Assembly: GCA_025667525.1 (NCBI GenBank)
Contig: CM046876.1
Span: 484,488,557 to 484,552,556, forward strand
Reading direction: 5' to 3'
From: Glebionis coronaria
Lineage: Eukaryota > Streptophyta > Magnoliopsida > Asterales > Asteraceae
Length of the DNA stretch: 64,000 nucleotides
Both the position numbers and the translations under genes were made by a program. The notes under the pieces are model-generated. The model had not been told where the DNA came from, made no database searches, and saw only the letters and a program-made list of their open reading frames with translations. Below are positions 1-14,400 of the stretch, piece by piece (the first letter of the stretch is position 1; each line of letters opens with the position of its first letter).

Positions 1-2330
<2,330 letters not shown>

Positions 2331-3535
2331 TTGTCAGCGTCTCCCACGACATGGGCTGGAGCAGCAGTCCCAACAGCAACAACATTGCCCTGTCGAGCGC
2401 CAACCCTCGGACAGTTTCCTTGCTTATGTCCACGGCCTCCACATCGAAAACAATTAACCACCTTGACAGCATTGGCTCCAGTGGCCACACCCTTGTTCCT
2501 ACAGTCTTCCACTTTATGTCCGGCCTTCCCACACTTGTTGCAAGCAGGTGGACAATTTCCAATATGATACAGACTGCATCGACCATACTTTGGGTTCACT
2601 TTGTTACCTTAGGGTCTAGTAGCAGCACGAACACCATCATTCCTCCTAAAGTTGTATTGTTGATTCCTATTTGGTCGTTGGTTATTGTTGTTCTGATAAC
2701 CTTCTCTATTTTGTCCTTGGTTTGAATGTGCAGCTTCCCAATTTCTCTTATTCCCCTTAGCAATACTATCCTTTTGATCCTACAGCTTAACGTCCATCAA
2801 AGCATGACCCATCTGAACAGCTTCATAAAAATCTTGGGTTTCGACGAAGTAGTCTCCCCTTGATATTACTAGATAAACCTCTGATATACTGCGTCACCTT
2901 CTTTCGATCATCAGCAAAAGCATCAGGGCACAACAAATACAAATCAGAAAACTTTTTCGTATAAGCCACCACATCATTATTCCTCAGCACTAAATGCCTC
3001 AACTCATCCTCCAACTGACCTAACTCTTCCTCAGGAAAAACTTAGCAGTTAACAGTCCCTTGGTCACAGCCCATGTTCTTGCATTAGCTTCAACCAAACC
3101 TACTGTAGCTACCTGACTATTCCACCAACTCAAAGCATCATCCTGAAAAGTAGCTGCAGCAAACTTCACCTTATTGGCTTCTAAACATCCACTTATTTCA
3201 AAAGTACTTTTAATCTTCTCAATCCACCTTCTTAACTCCAAAGCACCACCAGTACCATGAAATTAGGTAGGTCCACATTTCATGAAACTAGCATAAGAAC
3301 ATTCTTTCTGAACTTGCTGAGCAACAACATTACCTCCATCTTGACCAACAACATTTCCTCCAATCGGCTCATCAGCATTACCTTCAACTGGATTAGCAGC
3401 ATTCCCTCCAACTTGACCAGCAGCATTCCTATTCTCAGTCTCTTGGTTCCCTGCAGCACGTTTAGCTTCCAGTGCTCTAGCAATAGCTTGCTCAATCATA
3501 GTACTCACAGTAGCAGTTGTCAATTTTGGCAGCAA
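2331..3535 (-). pseudogene. gag: gag of Tekay-like copy A, degenerate
   Basis: Capsid-nucleocapsid protein. Comparison with copy B (59281-60530) defines the reading frame. The position equivalent to B's start codon reads TTG here (3535-3533), so the start is lost. A CAA-to-TAA change gives a stop at about 3263. Frameshifts lie near 3020 and 2823. The Retrotrans_gag-like core spans about 3241-2823, with ELRRWIEKI and WWNSQVATVG motifs. Two CCHC knuckles, CNKCGKAGHKVEDC (2542-2501) and CFRCGGRGHKQGNC (2452-2411), remain intact. A region rich in N, Q and R precedes the knuckles. Confidence 0.85.
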
Positions 3536-3916
3536 GTTTAGAGAATTAATTAAGCAACAATTTAGTAATGACAGAAAAATGCCTCCCAACTCCTTCCTGT
3601 GTCATCATAGAAGAAAAAGAACAAGTAAGTATTCATATCAAGATAAGAAGAAGGATTTATTTATCAAGACGTATCATGGATACTACATGCACAAACAAAA
3701 CAATCCATAATGAATTATCAACCAAATCACAAAAGAACTAAAAGACAAATCATAGATCATGAAGGTAATTTGGATCGCATTGAAAAATTGTGACAAGTAA
3801 TGTCAATACAACCCTTCATCACAGCAAACTTAAAAGTCATTAAGTTTCATTACAAACTACAGTACCAGTCTACTTAAGTTCTATTACAACAAGGCTAATA
3901 AAAACAACATAAGAAA
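3536..3916 (-). other. non-coding stretch between upstream ORF and gag, copy A
   Basis: This 381-bp stretch holds no ORF. It aligns with 42147-42536 plus 59275-59280 of copy B. It is the empty-site counterpart of the Athila insertion in B: the minus strand here reads AATTAATTCTCTAAAC across the point where B carries the 16.7-kb element. Confidence 0.8.
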
Positions 3917-5443
3917 CTAAACATGTGATCCCCCGCAGCTTCTTGTACATTGGCACGTCATCACTGCTGCTGTCATCCTTCTCAAAGTCTTCTTTCACTT
4001 TTCCCTTTCATTTCCGGCTTGTTCCTTCACACAGCTTCACCAATGAATGGGTCTCGGCACGACTCGACACATCCCTGATTACCATACCTTGACTTGGAAA
4101 AGACCTCACTGGTAGGTCACGCACATTCACCCTTGTATTCCTTTCTTGCTCCTCATGAAACCTTTCAAATTGGGCACTCAGATTCAACACCATCGCTCGC
4201 AGACTAGCAACTTCATCCATTTCTCTAGCTCTAACATACTCTGACCTTCTCACACTAGAAACAAACTTGTCAAACTGCCTTTCATTCTGCTCAAACCTTT
4301 TGATCACTCGGGTTTAAACTACATACCTTTCAAACAAAGACCTATCAAACTTTTTAAGAAACCATTAAATATCTTCATAAGATCTAGGACTTGGACAGTA
4401 CACCTTAGCAATATCGTCATGGATAGATTGGGCACTAGCAGCATTATTGGACTCAGCAGAGAAATCATTCCTTACACGGGAAACCCTAGGCAAACCACTC
4501 AAATAACTATCACAAGTAGGCATAGAATAACGTACAACAGGTCGCTGACAATCCTGAACAGTCGGTGGCACAACAGTAGCTCTCGAAACATAACTACCTT
4601 GAATCACTTCAGGCTTAGTTTGTCCCACTTAGGGATAGCAACGGGGCGGGTTTGGGGTGGGGCGATCGTTCCCATCCCCAAACCCGATTAGTAAAGTTCT
4701 CCCCAAACCCGCCCCGATCCCCGTCGGGGATTTAATCTCGGTGCCCCCGTTGGGGCGCAATGCTCCCTTAAACCCGCCTCGTATTAATCAGGGATCTTAT
4801 CAGGTACCCTCTTTGGGTGAATTTTTTTTCAAAACCGCATCATTTTACATTTATTATTATTTTTAAACTGTTAGAAATAAGCTTAAAGTATTAAAAACTT
4901 ACTAATTATATAATAATGAATTACAAACAAGACTTATAAAGTTTAAAATAATAATATCATACATAAATAATGATGTGTTACACCACAAAGAACTTACAAG
5001 ACATTAAACAAGTTTCTGTAATAATAATTTGTAATAGTGAGTAGATAAAATACTAAAGAAATATTTATTATGACGTAAATAGTAAGAAAATACTATATAA
5101 AAATACTTATATTTGTATATGTGTATATTAATCGGGCGGGGCGGGTCGGGGACCTTATTCCCCGCGTTTGCTCTAAACCCGATTAAAAATCCCCGTTTAA
5201 GCCTCAAACCCGCCCCATAACCCAATAAAGTTAACCCACCCCGCCCCAATTATTCTAGGTTTCGGGTTTCCCCATCGGGTTTGGGTTTTTTGCCATCCCT
5301 AGTCCCACTATAGTAGGAGCAATCCCATCATCCAGATATTCATAGGGCTCCTCATCGTCACTATCACCAAAGTTATCTACTTCCTCACCTCCTAGTATGT
5401 CACTCATCTCAATCCAATCATCCTCACATGGTATATCAGCCAT
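3917..5443 (-). pseudogene. extra ORF upstream of gag, Tekay-like copy A (broken by MITE)
   Basis: An ORF of unknown function lies between primer site and gag; it is not a standard retrotransposon gene. The start MADIPCEDDWIEMSDILGG is encoded from 5443, and the coding sequence resumes beyond the inserted MITE at about 4621. Later parts show YCPSPRSYEDI, a polar heptad-rich stretch compatible with a coiled coil (VIKRFEQNERQFDKFVSS onward), and a serine/aspartate-rich tail ending in a KKLRG motif. The intact product would be about 280 residues with an acidic N-terminus. Stops occur near 4365 and 4310. Copy B (41301-42146) has the same frame, so this ORF belongs to the family rather than arising by chance. 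I do not recognise a domain. Confidence 0.7.
4622..5309 (+). mobile_element. hAT-type MITE with 8-bp target duplication
   Basis: The element proper is 4630-5301 (672 bp). Its ends are TAGGGATAGCAA and TTGCCATCCCTA, a 12-bp inverted repeat with one mismatch. The flanks GTCCCACT (4622-4629 and 5302-5309) are a perfect 8-bp direct duplication, the hallmark of hAT transposons. Subterminal regions are rich in GGGGCGGG and CCCGCCCC inverted motifs, while the middle is AT-rich. There is no transposase ORF, so it is non-autonomous. Copy B lacks it and reads through the site, which confirms the insertion boundaries. Confidence 0.9.
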
Positions 5444-5830
5444 TTTCTACAATTATATGGTTCAAGGATACTTAAGGTCATTGTTAAAAATTAATATGCA
5501 ATGCATGAGCATGCAAATGTTATACGTAACCCATGATATGCAATGCAATACAAATGATGTTTATGCAATGCTCCCAAAAATAAAATATGATAATGACAAG
5601 CACTTAGCGCCCTTTCAATAACCTGATAAAATATTATAGTATTTACTTAATAAATACTTGGGAAATCATTTCAGTTCAGAAGGATACATCTATAATACAA
5701 AACAAAACTAAAAGTGATCTTACCGGAGCATTGCAGAGAAGTTGTGTGCTTTTGAAAAATAAATACTTTCGACACCAAAGTTATAGTTTAGGACAATTTT
5801 CAAAATCGACCTAGTTCTCTATAACTTGTA
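5444..5830 (-). other. 5' leader of Tekay-like copy A
   Basis: Leader between primer site and the upstream ORF. It contains repeated ATGCAATGCA-type words (about 5490-5575), also present in copy B at 41160-41250. I see no gene. Confidence 0.6.
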
Positions 5831-5842
5831 GCTCTGATACCA
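5831..5842 (-). other. primer binding site, initiator-Met type (copy A)
   Basis: The minus strand reads TGGTATCAGAGC immediately inside the LTR, the standard match to the 3' end of plant initiator tRNA-Met. The equivalent in copy B (40898 onward) has decayed to TGGTAATTAGAGC. Confidence 0.9.
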
Positions 5843-5843
5843 A

Positions 5844-8465
5844 TCTTTAACACCTCCAATTTACACTGCGCATCGGAAATACATAATTAGGTGCTAAACA
5901 CAAGTATCATCACACACAAGATATATTGAACGACTCAAAAGAGACGCTCATACATAAAATATAAATAAGATTTCACACATTGTCTAAAACATAGTTTCAT
6001 CCATAATGTACTAAAACGACACCAAAGTAAAGCGTTTAGTCCCCACAGATCTCGACCATCAAACCAACAAGTTTCAGTACATTACATAAACATTTAGACA
6101 AATTGTTCAATAGTAAAAGGATAGAAATTGTTTTAGACCATAATACTTAAAAAAGCAAACCCACAACATCCGCAGCAAAGCTCCGCCATCAATCACCTTC
6201 GATTACCTAAAACACATGCTTAAACGAGTCAACAATAATGTTGAGCGAGTCCATAGGTTTAACAAATGATATTTGAACACAAGAAGAAAATCAATCATAA
6301 TCATGTTATAGAATTGTCGTGATCACAATCTATATCAAGGTAACTCATTGTATTTAAGCTCATGACACCGACCCCTAAACCAATTAGTCACCCACGCCAA
6401 ATGCCAGCATGACTAGATAAAACCATTGCCCCTATAGGGTATTAGTTGCTAGATATATACTCAAATCTCATTCACGTAAGTTATCCTTCCCAAAGGTTAT
6501 TCAACGTAATGCCCTGGTCTCAGATAGGGTGGTCAACCCAATAGTACTATCATTTGAATAAGCGACTATTCCCAACTCACAACATCAAGTCAGAACATAG
6601 TTAATGGTTCATGAATTTAGGGTCTTTAGCAACAAGGTACTCAATACAATTCAAGGCAACATAAGAAACATTTGGGTCCAAACAATTAATCATGACTTGT
6701 GTTCATTTATTTTCAAATAGCATGTATCCCCCTCGCGGGTAGTAAAACATTTAGTAGCTAGCATGAAAAGCGAGGCTATAGACTCACCTTAGTATATGAG
6801 ACCTAGCGAGATGATCGTCGATGATAGAGGATGCCTTTCACACACAAGAACCGCAACTTATCAAATAAGGCGCGTTCATTAATAATGACTCGAGAAATAA
6901 ACCATAAATAAGAATATCAAACTCAAACACATGAAATCATGAAAAACTCGAGAGAAAGCGATACAAGTGATACCATTATACTCTTCTACACATCTACTTT
7001 ATCATTCTATACTCTCGACAAAAATCTGCCGGCACATACCAAATGTACTAGCTCATTTACCCACTTTAGACTCGTCAAATGTTTATGAAACGACTCGAGG
7101 AACTAACTTACTATCTATAGAAAATACTCTAACAATTTTATCAAATGACTTTACTTTTAAAGTTCCCTGCCCGACTTATCTTTGAACTACAAAAACCGGA
7201 CAGTTTTACGTCATTGACTCATACAACCGTTTTAACTTCTATAAACGACTCCATTTGCAAAAATGACACTTAGGTTTGAAAATAGACTCACCCTCTAGGG
7301 TTTATACTTTTTCATCAGTCCTTGACTCATTACAATACTCATACTATAGTCCCCGAGATTCGATCCAAATATCGACAACAACTATATGTCGTGTCGATAC
7401 TCGTCTCCCGGTACACGAATAATCAAAACATCATAACTTCTCGCTCGTTTGGAGCTAGAAGCTCTACTTTATATCAAATCGAAGCTAATAGAATTCTCTA
7501 CAACCCTACGAGATTAGTTAATCCTTAATCAAATCATAAGGTACCCAAAAATACCCTTTTTCCTACTGACCTAAATTACCCTTCAAAATCTTGCATGAAA
7601 TCATGTTTTTAACCGAAACCAACCATTTTTATCTTCATCCTATAACCCTAATAACAATATAACTCATCTCTAACACTTGTATCATTTTCAAAATCAAAAA
7701 CCCAAAATCAAAAACAAGTTTTTAGTGAAAAACTAGCATGATAATCTCTTGATCATCACCAACAACACATGCATGATCATAAACTTGACCTACCAACCCT
7801 CGAAAAATCAAACTCCATGCATGTAACTAAATTTAGTACCAAAAGAAGCCTCTTTCAATTCTATGATAGGAACTTTAATTGTTTTGAATGGATCAAGCTT
7901 GATTTTGCAAGAAAAATGATTAAAGGGGTGTTAGGGGGTGACGGCAAAAGAAAAAGAAAGGGAGGAGGAAAAGATTTTTCTAGTTTGTGTTATCTATGAG
8001 AAAATTTGGTGAGAATTTAGCTTTTATATGATGGTGGAGGGACCTTTCTTGCCAATTTGTGATAGTTGTGGTCCAAAATGAAAATAGTTAGCTAAAAAGC
8101 GGGAAATGACTATTAGTCAATTTTGAAAATATTCACGAAGCTCGGGTTTCATAAAATACTTCTCAAAAGTTAAAACGTATCTCAAATATAATAATATCGT
8201 CTCCCGACCCGACTTAACACGTCATTCAAAAGAAAACATCAAAAACGACAAACATCGAACAACCGACAATAAAACGTTAAATATTGAGCATCCATCGACA
8301 TCACACTTGCTAATACTCCTTATACTTATAAAAGATAAAATATAAGTCTCCTAACATCGGTTTAAACTTAAACCTCCAAAAATAAAAATCATTCAAACTC
8401 ATCAAAAATTTAAAAAATAGTCGTAAAGTAAGATTAAGCAATGACCTCGGTTTCAAGTTATCACA
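5844..8465 (-). repeat. 5' LTR of Tekay-like copy A
   Basis: The LTR begins TGTGATAAC (minus strand, from 8465) and ends just before the primer site. It is about 2.62 kb. It aligns along its whole length with the LTR of copy B, which lies in opposite orientation, so 6960-8465 and 8635-10136 form an inverted repeat. The exact 3' terminal base is uncertain by one or two positions. Short ORFs inside it are not conserved as proteins. Confidence 0.85.
8022..8028 (-). promoter_or_regulatory. TATA box of copy A LTR
   Basis: The minus strand reads CATATAAAAGC about 440 bp into the LTR. The same motif is at 9074-9080 in copy B. This is the likely element promoter; the start site is inferred only. Confidence 0.55.
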
Positions 8466-8634
8466 TTAACATTGGATGGTGTGGACTGCTATGGTTTAGT
8501 CCACAAAATTCGAAGAAAACATGTGACTAAGTATGGATGATTATGGTTCAATCCATACTTGTTAAATTTCAATGGAAAGATATCATAGATAGAATTTTAC
8601 AATCATGGGAATAAGTATGGATGGTTGAGGTCCA
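8466..8634. other. 169-bp spacer between two head-to-head LTRs
   Basis: Short non-element sequence between LTR A and LTR B. It holds three diverged repeats of a motif with TATGGATG..ATGGTT, two of which include self-complementary arms such as GTGGAC/GTCCAC and AGTATGGAT/ATCCATACTT. The flanking 5-mers TTAAC and GTCCA are the respective target-site halves, and they differ, so A and B inserted independently. Confidence 0.6.
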
Positions 8635-10136
8635 TGTGATAACCTGAATCCGACGTTATTGCTTAATCTTACTTTACGACTATTTTTGAAATTTTTGATG
8701 AGTTTGAATGATTTTTATTTTTGGAGGTTTAAGTTTGAACCGATGTTAGGAGACTTATATTTTATCTTTAATAAGTATAAGGAGTATTAGCAAGTGTGAT
8801 GTCGATGGATGCCCAATATTTTACGTTTTATTATCAGTTGTTTGATGTTTGTCGTTTTTGATGTTTACTTTTGAATGACGTGGTAAGTTGAGTCCGGGAG
8901 ACGATATTATTATATTTTAGATACGTTTTAACTTTTGAGAAGTATTTTTATGAAACCCAATCCCCGTGAATATTTTCAAAATTGACTAATAGTCATTTCC
9001 TGCTTTTTAGCTAACTATTTTCATTTTGGACCATAACTATCACAAATTGGCAAGAAAGGTCCCTCCACCACCATATAAAAGCTAAATTATCACCAACTTT
9101 TCTCATATATAACAAAAACTAGAAAAATCTTTTCCTCCTTCCTTTCTTTTTCTTTTGTCATCACCTCCTAACACCCCTTTAATCATTTTTCTTGCAAAAT
9201 CAAGCTTGATCCATTCAAAAACAATTAAAGTCCCTATCTTAGAATTGAAAGAGGCTTCTTTTGGTACTAAATTTATTTACATGCATGGAGTTTGATTTTT
9301 CTAGGGTTGGTAGGTCAAGTTTATGATCATGCATGTGTTGTTGGTGATGATCAAGAAATTATCATGCTAGTTTTTACTAAAAACTTGTTTTTGATTTTGG
9401 GTTTTTGATTTTGAGAATGATACAAGTGTTATAGATGAGTTATGTTGTTATTAGGGTTATAAGATGAAGATAAAAATGGTTGGTTTTGGTTAAAAACATG
9501 ATTTCATGCAATATTTTGAAGGGTAATTTAGATCAGTAGGAAAAAGGGTATTTTGGGTACCTTATAATTTGATTATGGCTCAACTAATAGCATAGGGCTG
9601 TATAGAATTCGATTAGCTTCGATTTGATATAAAGTAGAGCTTCGAGCTCCAAACGAGCGAGAAGTTATGATGTTTTGATTAATCGTGTACCGGGAGACGA
9701 GTATCGGGACGACATATAGTTGTTGTCGATATTTGGATCGAATTTCGGGGACTATAGAATGAGTTTTAAAATGACTCAAGGAATGATTAAAAATTATAAA
9801 CCCTAGAGGGTTATTCTATTTTCAAACCTAAGTGTCCGTTTTGCAAATGGAGTCGTTTATAGAAGTTAAAACGGTTGTATGAGTCGATGACGTAAAACTG
9901 TCCGGTTTTTGTAGTTCAAAGATGAGTCGGGCAGGGAACTTTAAAACTAAAGTCATTTGATAAACTTGTTAGAGAAATTTTTATAGATAGTAGGTTAGTT
10001 CCTCGAGTCGTTTCATAAACGTTTGACGAGTCTAAATGGGGTAAATGAGCTAGTACATTTAGTATGTGTCGTCAGATTTTTGTCGAGAGTATAGAATGAT
10101 AAAGTAGATGTGTAGAAGAGTATAATGGTATCACTT
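8635..10136 (+). repeat. 5' LTR of copy B, first part
   Basis: Begins TGTGATAACC at 8635 and runs until the copia insertion. It is the inverted counterpart of 6960-8465, roughly 93-95 % identical where I compared them by eye. A TATA box (ATATAAAA) lies at 9073-9080. The LTR continues at 39773. Confidence 0.85.
10132..10136 (+). repeat. target duplication CACTT, left copy (copia insertion)
   Basis: CACTT here is repeated at 39773-39777. Copy A reads GGTATCACTTGTATC uninterrupted on its minus strand, proving the empty site. Confidence 0.95.
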
Positions 10137-10500
10137 TGTTAGAAGTATTTAAAGTGATGGTCATATAAAATACCATTGCAAAGATCGTGGAAAATGCTAC
10201 TTAACGGTGTTGAGAGTTCTAGCATAATGTTATGTATGTAACGGGAATTAGTCCCGAACTCACAAATGAGGAAGGCCTTGCATACATTAGACGTATAGTA
10301 TAAAAGGCCCAAGGCACCTCATTTGTGGTGTGTGTTTTCCATTCCATAGTTTGTAGAGAGAGAAACATATGTGTTTTCTCTCACTAGAAATTCACAACCT
10401 TTTGTTTTTCTCTTTTCCTTCATCTAATCTAATCTTTCTTTTTTGGTTTAATCTTCTTCTTTATTTCTTGTTCTATATAAGTCGTGTGTTACGTCCTACA
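10137..10500 (+). repeat. 5' LTR of copia element
   Basis: 364 bp, TGTTAGAAG...CCTACA. A TATA box (TATAAAA) lies at 10299-10305, about 160 bp in. A CT-rich stretch occupies the last 120 bp. Confidence 0.95.
10299..10305 (+). promoter_or_regulatory. TATA box of copia 5' LTR
   Basis: TATAAAAGGCCC context. An identical copy lies at 39571-39577 in the 3' LTR. Confidence 0.6.
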
Positions 10501-10502
10501 AG

Positions 10503-10510
10503 TGGTATCA
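10503..10510 (+). other. primer binding site of copia element
   Basis: TGGTATCA two bases after the LTR matches the first eight bases of the initiator tRNA-Met site. The following bases (TTCGCC) diverge from the usual GAGC. Confidence 0.65.
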
Positions 10511-11428
10511 TTCGCCAAGGGATTCGTATTTAAGCATTTCGTGAGTTTTTGATTTTTTCTTACCAAAGCTTCAAAATTTTTTCGTGTTTTTAGTGTTCTT
10601 AAGTCGTATACCTTCTTTATTCGTGTATTAGTGATTTGAGTATCTTGGATTGGTTAAAACACAAATCATTTGGTTCAAAAGTTAAGTATTCTCTTGTTTT
10701 CAACTTTCCGAATTTCTTGCAACTGATTCCAGCGGAAAGTACAAGAAAGTAAGGCTCGATCGCAATAACCCAAGGGTTTTACTTTGCGATCACAAGGATT
10801 CAGACACCTTATTCCGACGATTATTCCGACCGCTCATTGCGATCGAGGATTGCGACGGTTTTTAAGGGTTATTGAGACGTTACTCTGTCCAAATATTTTT
10901 AACCATATTGCGATCAGGATTCCGATAGTATCACATTCCGATACTTGGTGCATTCCGACAGATCCTACATTCCGATAGAAGGAAATTCCGATAGAAGGGG
11001 TATTCCGATAGATCCACATTCCGATAGAATATTTCGATACCATTCTGATAGATCATTTCGATCAACATTCCGATAGATCATTCCGATCAACATTCTGATA
11101 GAATATTCCGATGGGCATTCCGATGGAATTTTTGTTTGAGTAATTTTTAGACTTAGCCACCATCTAGACTTGTCCCGGCACATAGTTTACACGAATATTA
11201 AAAAAAGAGTTAAAATTTTTTAGGTCAAGTAAAATCAAATTTTTTCCCTACTTGTTTTGGCTATTTCTAACTCAATTTCAAAATTTGGTGATACAAAATT
11301 TTTCAGCTTACCGTTTTGTCGGACTGAGGAATTTATTGTCGGACTAAAAAAAATCAGAAGTTTCGGAATTTCAACAACTACACACGTTTTCTACGAACTG
11401 AGATCCTGTTTTTCACACGACTTCTACG
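10511..11428 (+). other. copia 5' leader with ATTCCGATAGA repeat array
   Basis: A 0.9-kb untranslated leader. From about 10915 to 11128 it carries some fifteen irregularly spaced copies of ATTCCGAT(A/G)GA and close variants, 14-22 bp apart. No ORF of note. The gag start follows at 11429. Confidence 0.7.
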
Positions 11429-14400
11429 ATGACGTCTCAACAAGATATTTATGCTGCGGGTACTGAGAATCGTCCACCCATGCTTACCAAGGAGAACTAC
11501 ACTACATGGGCTAGTCGTCTCCTTCGTTATGCAAAATATAAACCTTTGGGAAAGTTGATTGTCAACTCGATTCAAAAGGGTCCGTATGTTAGAAGAATAA
11601 TTATTGTACCTGGGGACCCTACGAATGCTAACCCAATGGCTGACTCTAGTCATGAGCAAACGGATGAAGAATTAACTGAAGCTGAATCCAAACAACTCGA
11701 CGTTGATGATCAAGCAATTCAAGTCATTCTTATGGGACTTCCTGAAGATGTTTATGCTGCTGTTGATAGTTGTGAAACATCACACGAGATGTGGCTTAGG
11801 TTTTAGAAAATGATGAAGGGCAATGAAATTGGTTTACAAGAAAAGGAAACTAAGTTGCTTCATGAATGGGAGAAATTTACGTCTACTAAAGGGGAAAAAA
11901 TTGAACCTTATTATCATCAGTTTTCAACCCTCATGAATCATCCTAGAAGAAACAAACATGAACCTGCACAAATTGCTGCCAACATCAAATTTCTTGATAA
12001 TCTTCCTTCTGAATTGTCACGATATGTCACTCTTGTCAATCAAACCAAGGATCTTCATGTCGTGGACTATACTCAAGTATATGACTATTTGAAGATGAAT
12101 CAAGATGAAGCTAACGAAGTTAGGGCAGAAAGACGTACCAAAACACAAGATCCATTGGCTTTTATGGCAAACTCTCCATCATCTATGTCATATCCCATGG
12201 TACCCTACCATCAACCCTAATCAAGTAACTTCATGCCACAACAACAACAAAAACTCACTGCTTATGGATATCAACCTCATGCTGCTATGAATTACTTACA
12301 ACAACCCATTGCCTGTTTTGATGACATCACCGATCCTACTAATGCTATTAATACTGGTCTTGCCCTTCTTGCAAAGGCATTCAAATTCACCATTAACCCC
12401 ACCAACAAAAATCAGAGAATCTCCTCGAACACTAGAAATAGGCAGATTGCTCAACCTTTCATGAATGCGAATCAAGATCGCCAATTGGTAGTTGCTGGAA
12501 ACACGGGGACTCAGTTTTAACAATATGGTCAGAATGCCGGGCAGACCGTTGTTAATGCAGGAAATCAGTATGGTCAAAACCGCGGTCAAAATCCGGGTGT
12601 TCCGAATGCGGGTAATCAGAATGGGTTAATAGTTGTGCCAGCGGTTGGTAACCAGATGGGAAACATTGTGGCTGCAAGGGCTGAGAATACTGGTACGGGA
12701 AATGGAAACAACAATCGTCAGGTTTAGTGCTACAACTGCAGGGGATTTGGTCATTATGCTCGAGATTGCACAGCCAAAAAGAAGAGGGATGCTGCTTATC
12801 TTCAGACACAGCTTCTCATAGCACAAAAAGAAGAGGCAGGGATTCCACTTCAAGCTGAGGAATTTGATCTTATGGCTTCTGCTGCAGAATATGACGAGGA
12901 AGAAGAAGTGAATGCCAACTACATCTTGATGGCAAACTTACAGCAAGCATCAACCTCAGGATTGCATGATGACAGAGCTCCTGTCTATGATTCAGACGGT
13001 CCCTCTGAGGTACACCCAAGTTTTGATGATAATGATATATATAATATGTATAATCAGGAGGAAGATTATACTGAGATGCTTGAGCCCTACATTGAGACAC
13101 ACGAGGATCAAATGAATAATAGTAATACTATTTCGAATGAGCCTAGTGTGGACCTTAGTGTGGATCAAGTTGCTCAGCCTACAACCCTTCCTGATGAGAC
13201 ACATGCGTATTATAAATCTCTATTTGATAAGCTTGCTAAGGATGTAGATCATGCTACGGTGGTTAATAATAAGTTTAGAGAAACTAATGCCAAATTGACC
13301 ACTGAGCTTTCGGGATATAAGGAACGGGAGAAAAGTTTTGAGATTCATCATGCTAAAATCAAGGAACTTGAACAAGCTCATGCTACATCAGTTTATCAAG
13401 AAAAATGCACAACTAAGAAATTAAATACCTTACACTTAAGTAGTGCTAAAAAGATAAGCGAATTGAATGATGAAATCACTTCTCTTAATAAACAGCTTTC
13501 AACTAAAAAATCTATTATTTTGGGTTTAAAAGAAGAACGAAAAAAGCTGAAACATGATTTCAAAATTCAAGAAGATGGGAAGATTTTTGCAAAGCTCAGG
13601 ATAGGATTAGAGAATTAGAAAACCTTTTAGTAAAACGTGTCCAAACTATGCAGACGATAAATATGCTCGCACCAAAAGTGAATGAGATAAATTACACTCG
13701 ATACAAATTGGCTTTAGGTTGTCCTCTTCCCCCTAATCCCGGATACCTTAAGCAAGTTCAGGCCATTAATGAAACTTTATATAATGGTAGTGTGCTATTG
13801 TCTAATGAGCATGATCCTCCTAGTGTGCATGATTCCGAGGAAACTACTGAACTTGCTGTAGAGACTCGTTTAAGAATGAAAAAGCTTGATAAAGAAGTGA
13901 CACCCGTTTACTATCCGAAAGTTAATCCTCTAACTGTTTTGTTTCGGTCTAAAACGAGTAATGAAATGCTTTTGCTACCAAGTGAGGAATTGTCTGATGA
14001 CCCTCCTAAACCGAGTATCACACGCCGATTTCTAAACGAGCTTAAAGATAAATTTGTCATCCTTAAACGTGTTGTTAATTCAAATAACTGGAGGAAATTT
14101 TACATCACCTGTTCAGATTGAGGTCCATAAAATTCTTCAAAACTATATTAATCCGATTATTAATCAAGTTGATGCTAGGTTAGGCAATTTGGAAAACGCT
14201 TTTCTAAAAGAATTTGCCAACTTTGTTGAAGACTTTAAATATTTGGCGAAGGAAGCTGATGAATCTCTTGATAAAATCTAAGTTTTGGAAAATGATCTTG
14301 AACGCCTCTCTAAAGCACGTGATTGTATTGATAGTAGCCCTGTTGAGTTAGGTACCTCTATGTCGCATAATAAAAACCTCCAAACTGAGCTTGATCTTAT

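Noticed and set aside
7322..7528. Similar 68-codon ORFs in the two inverted Tekay-like LTRs (also 9573-9779)
   Set aside because: Opposite to element transcription, and substitutions are not concentrated at silent positions; similarity reflects shared LTR ancestry.
5844..10136. A single foldback transposon
   Set aside because: Each arm continues into its own complete leader, upstream ORF and gag-pol, and the outer 5-mers differ.
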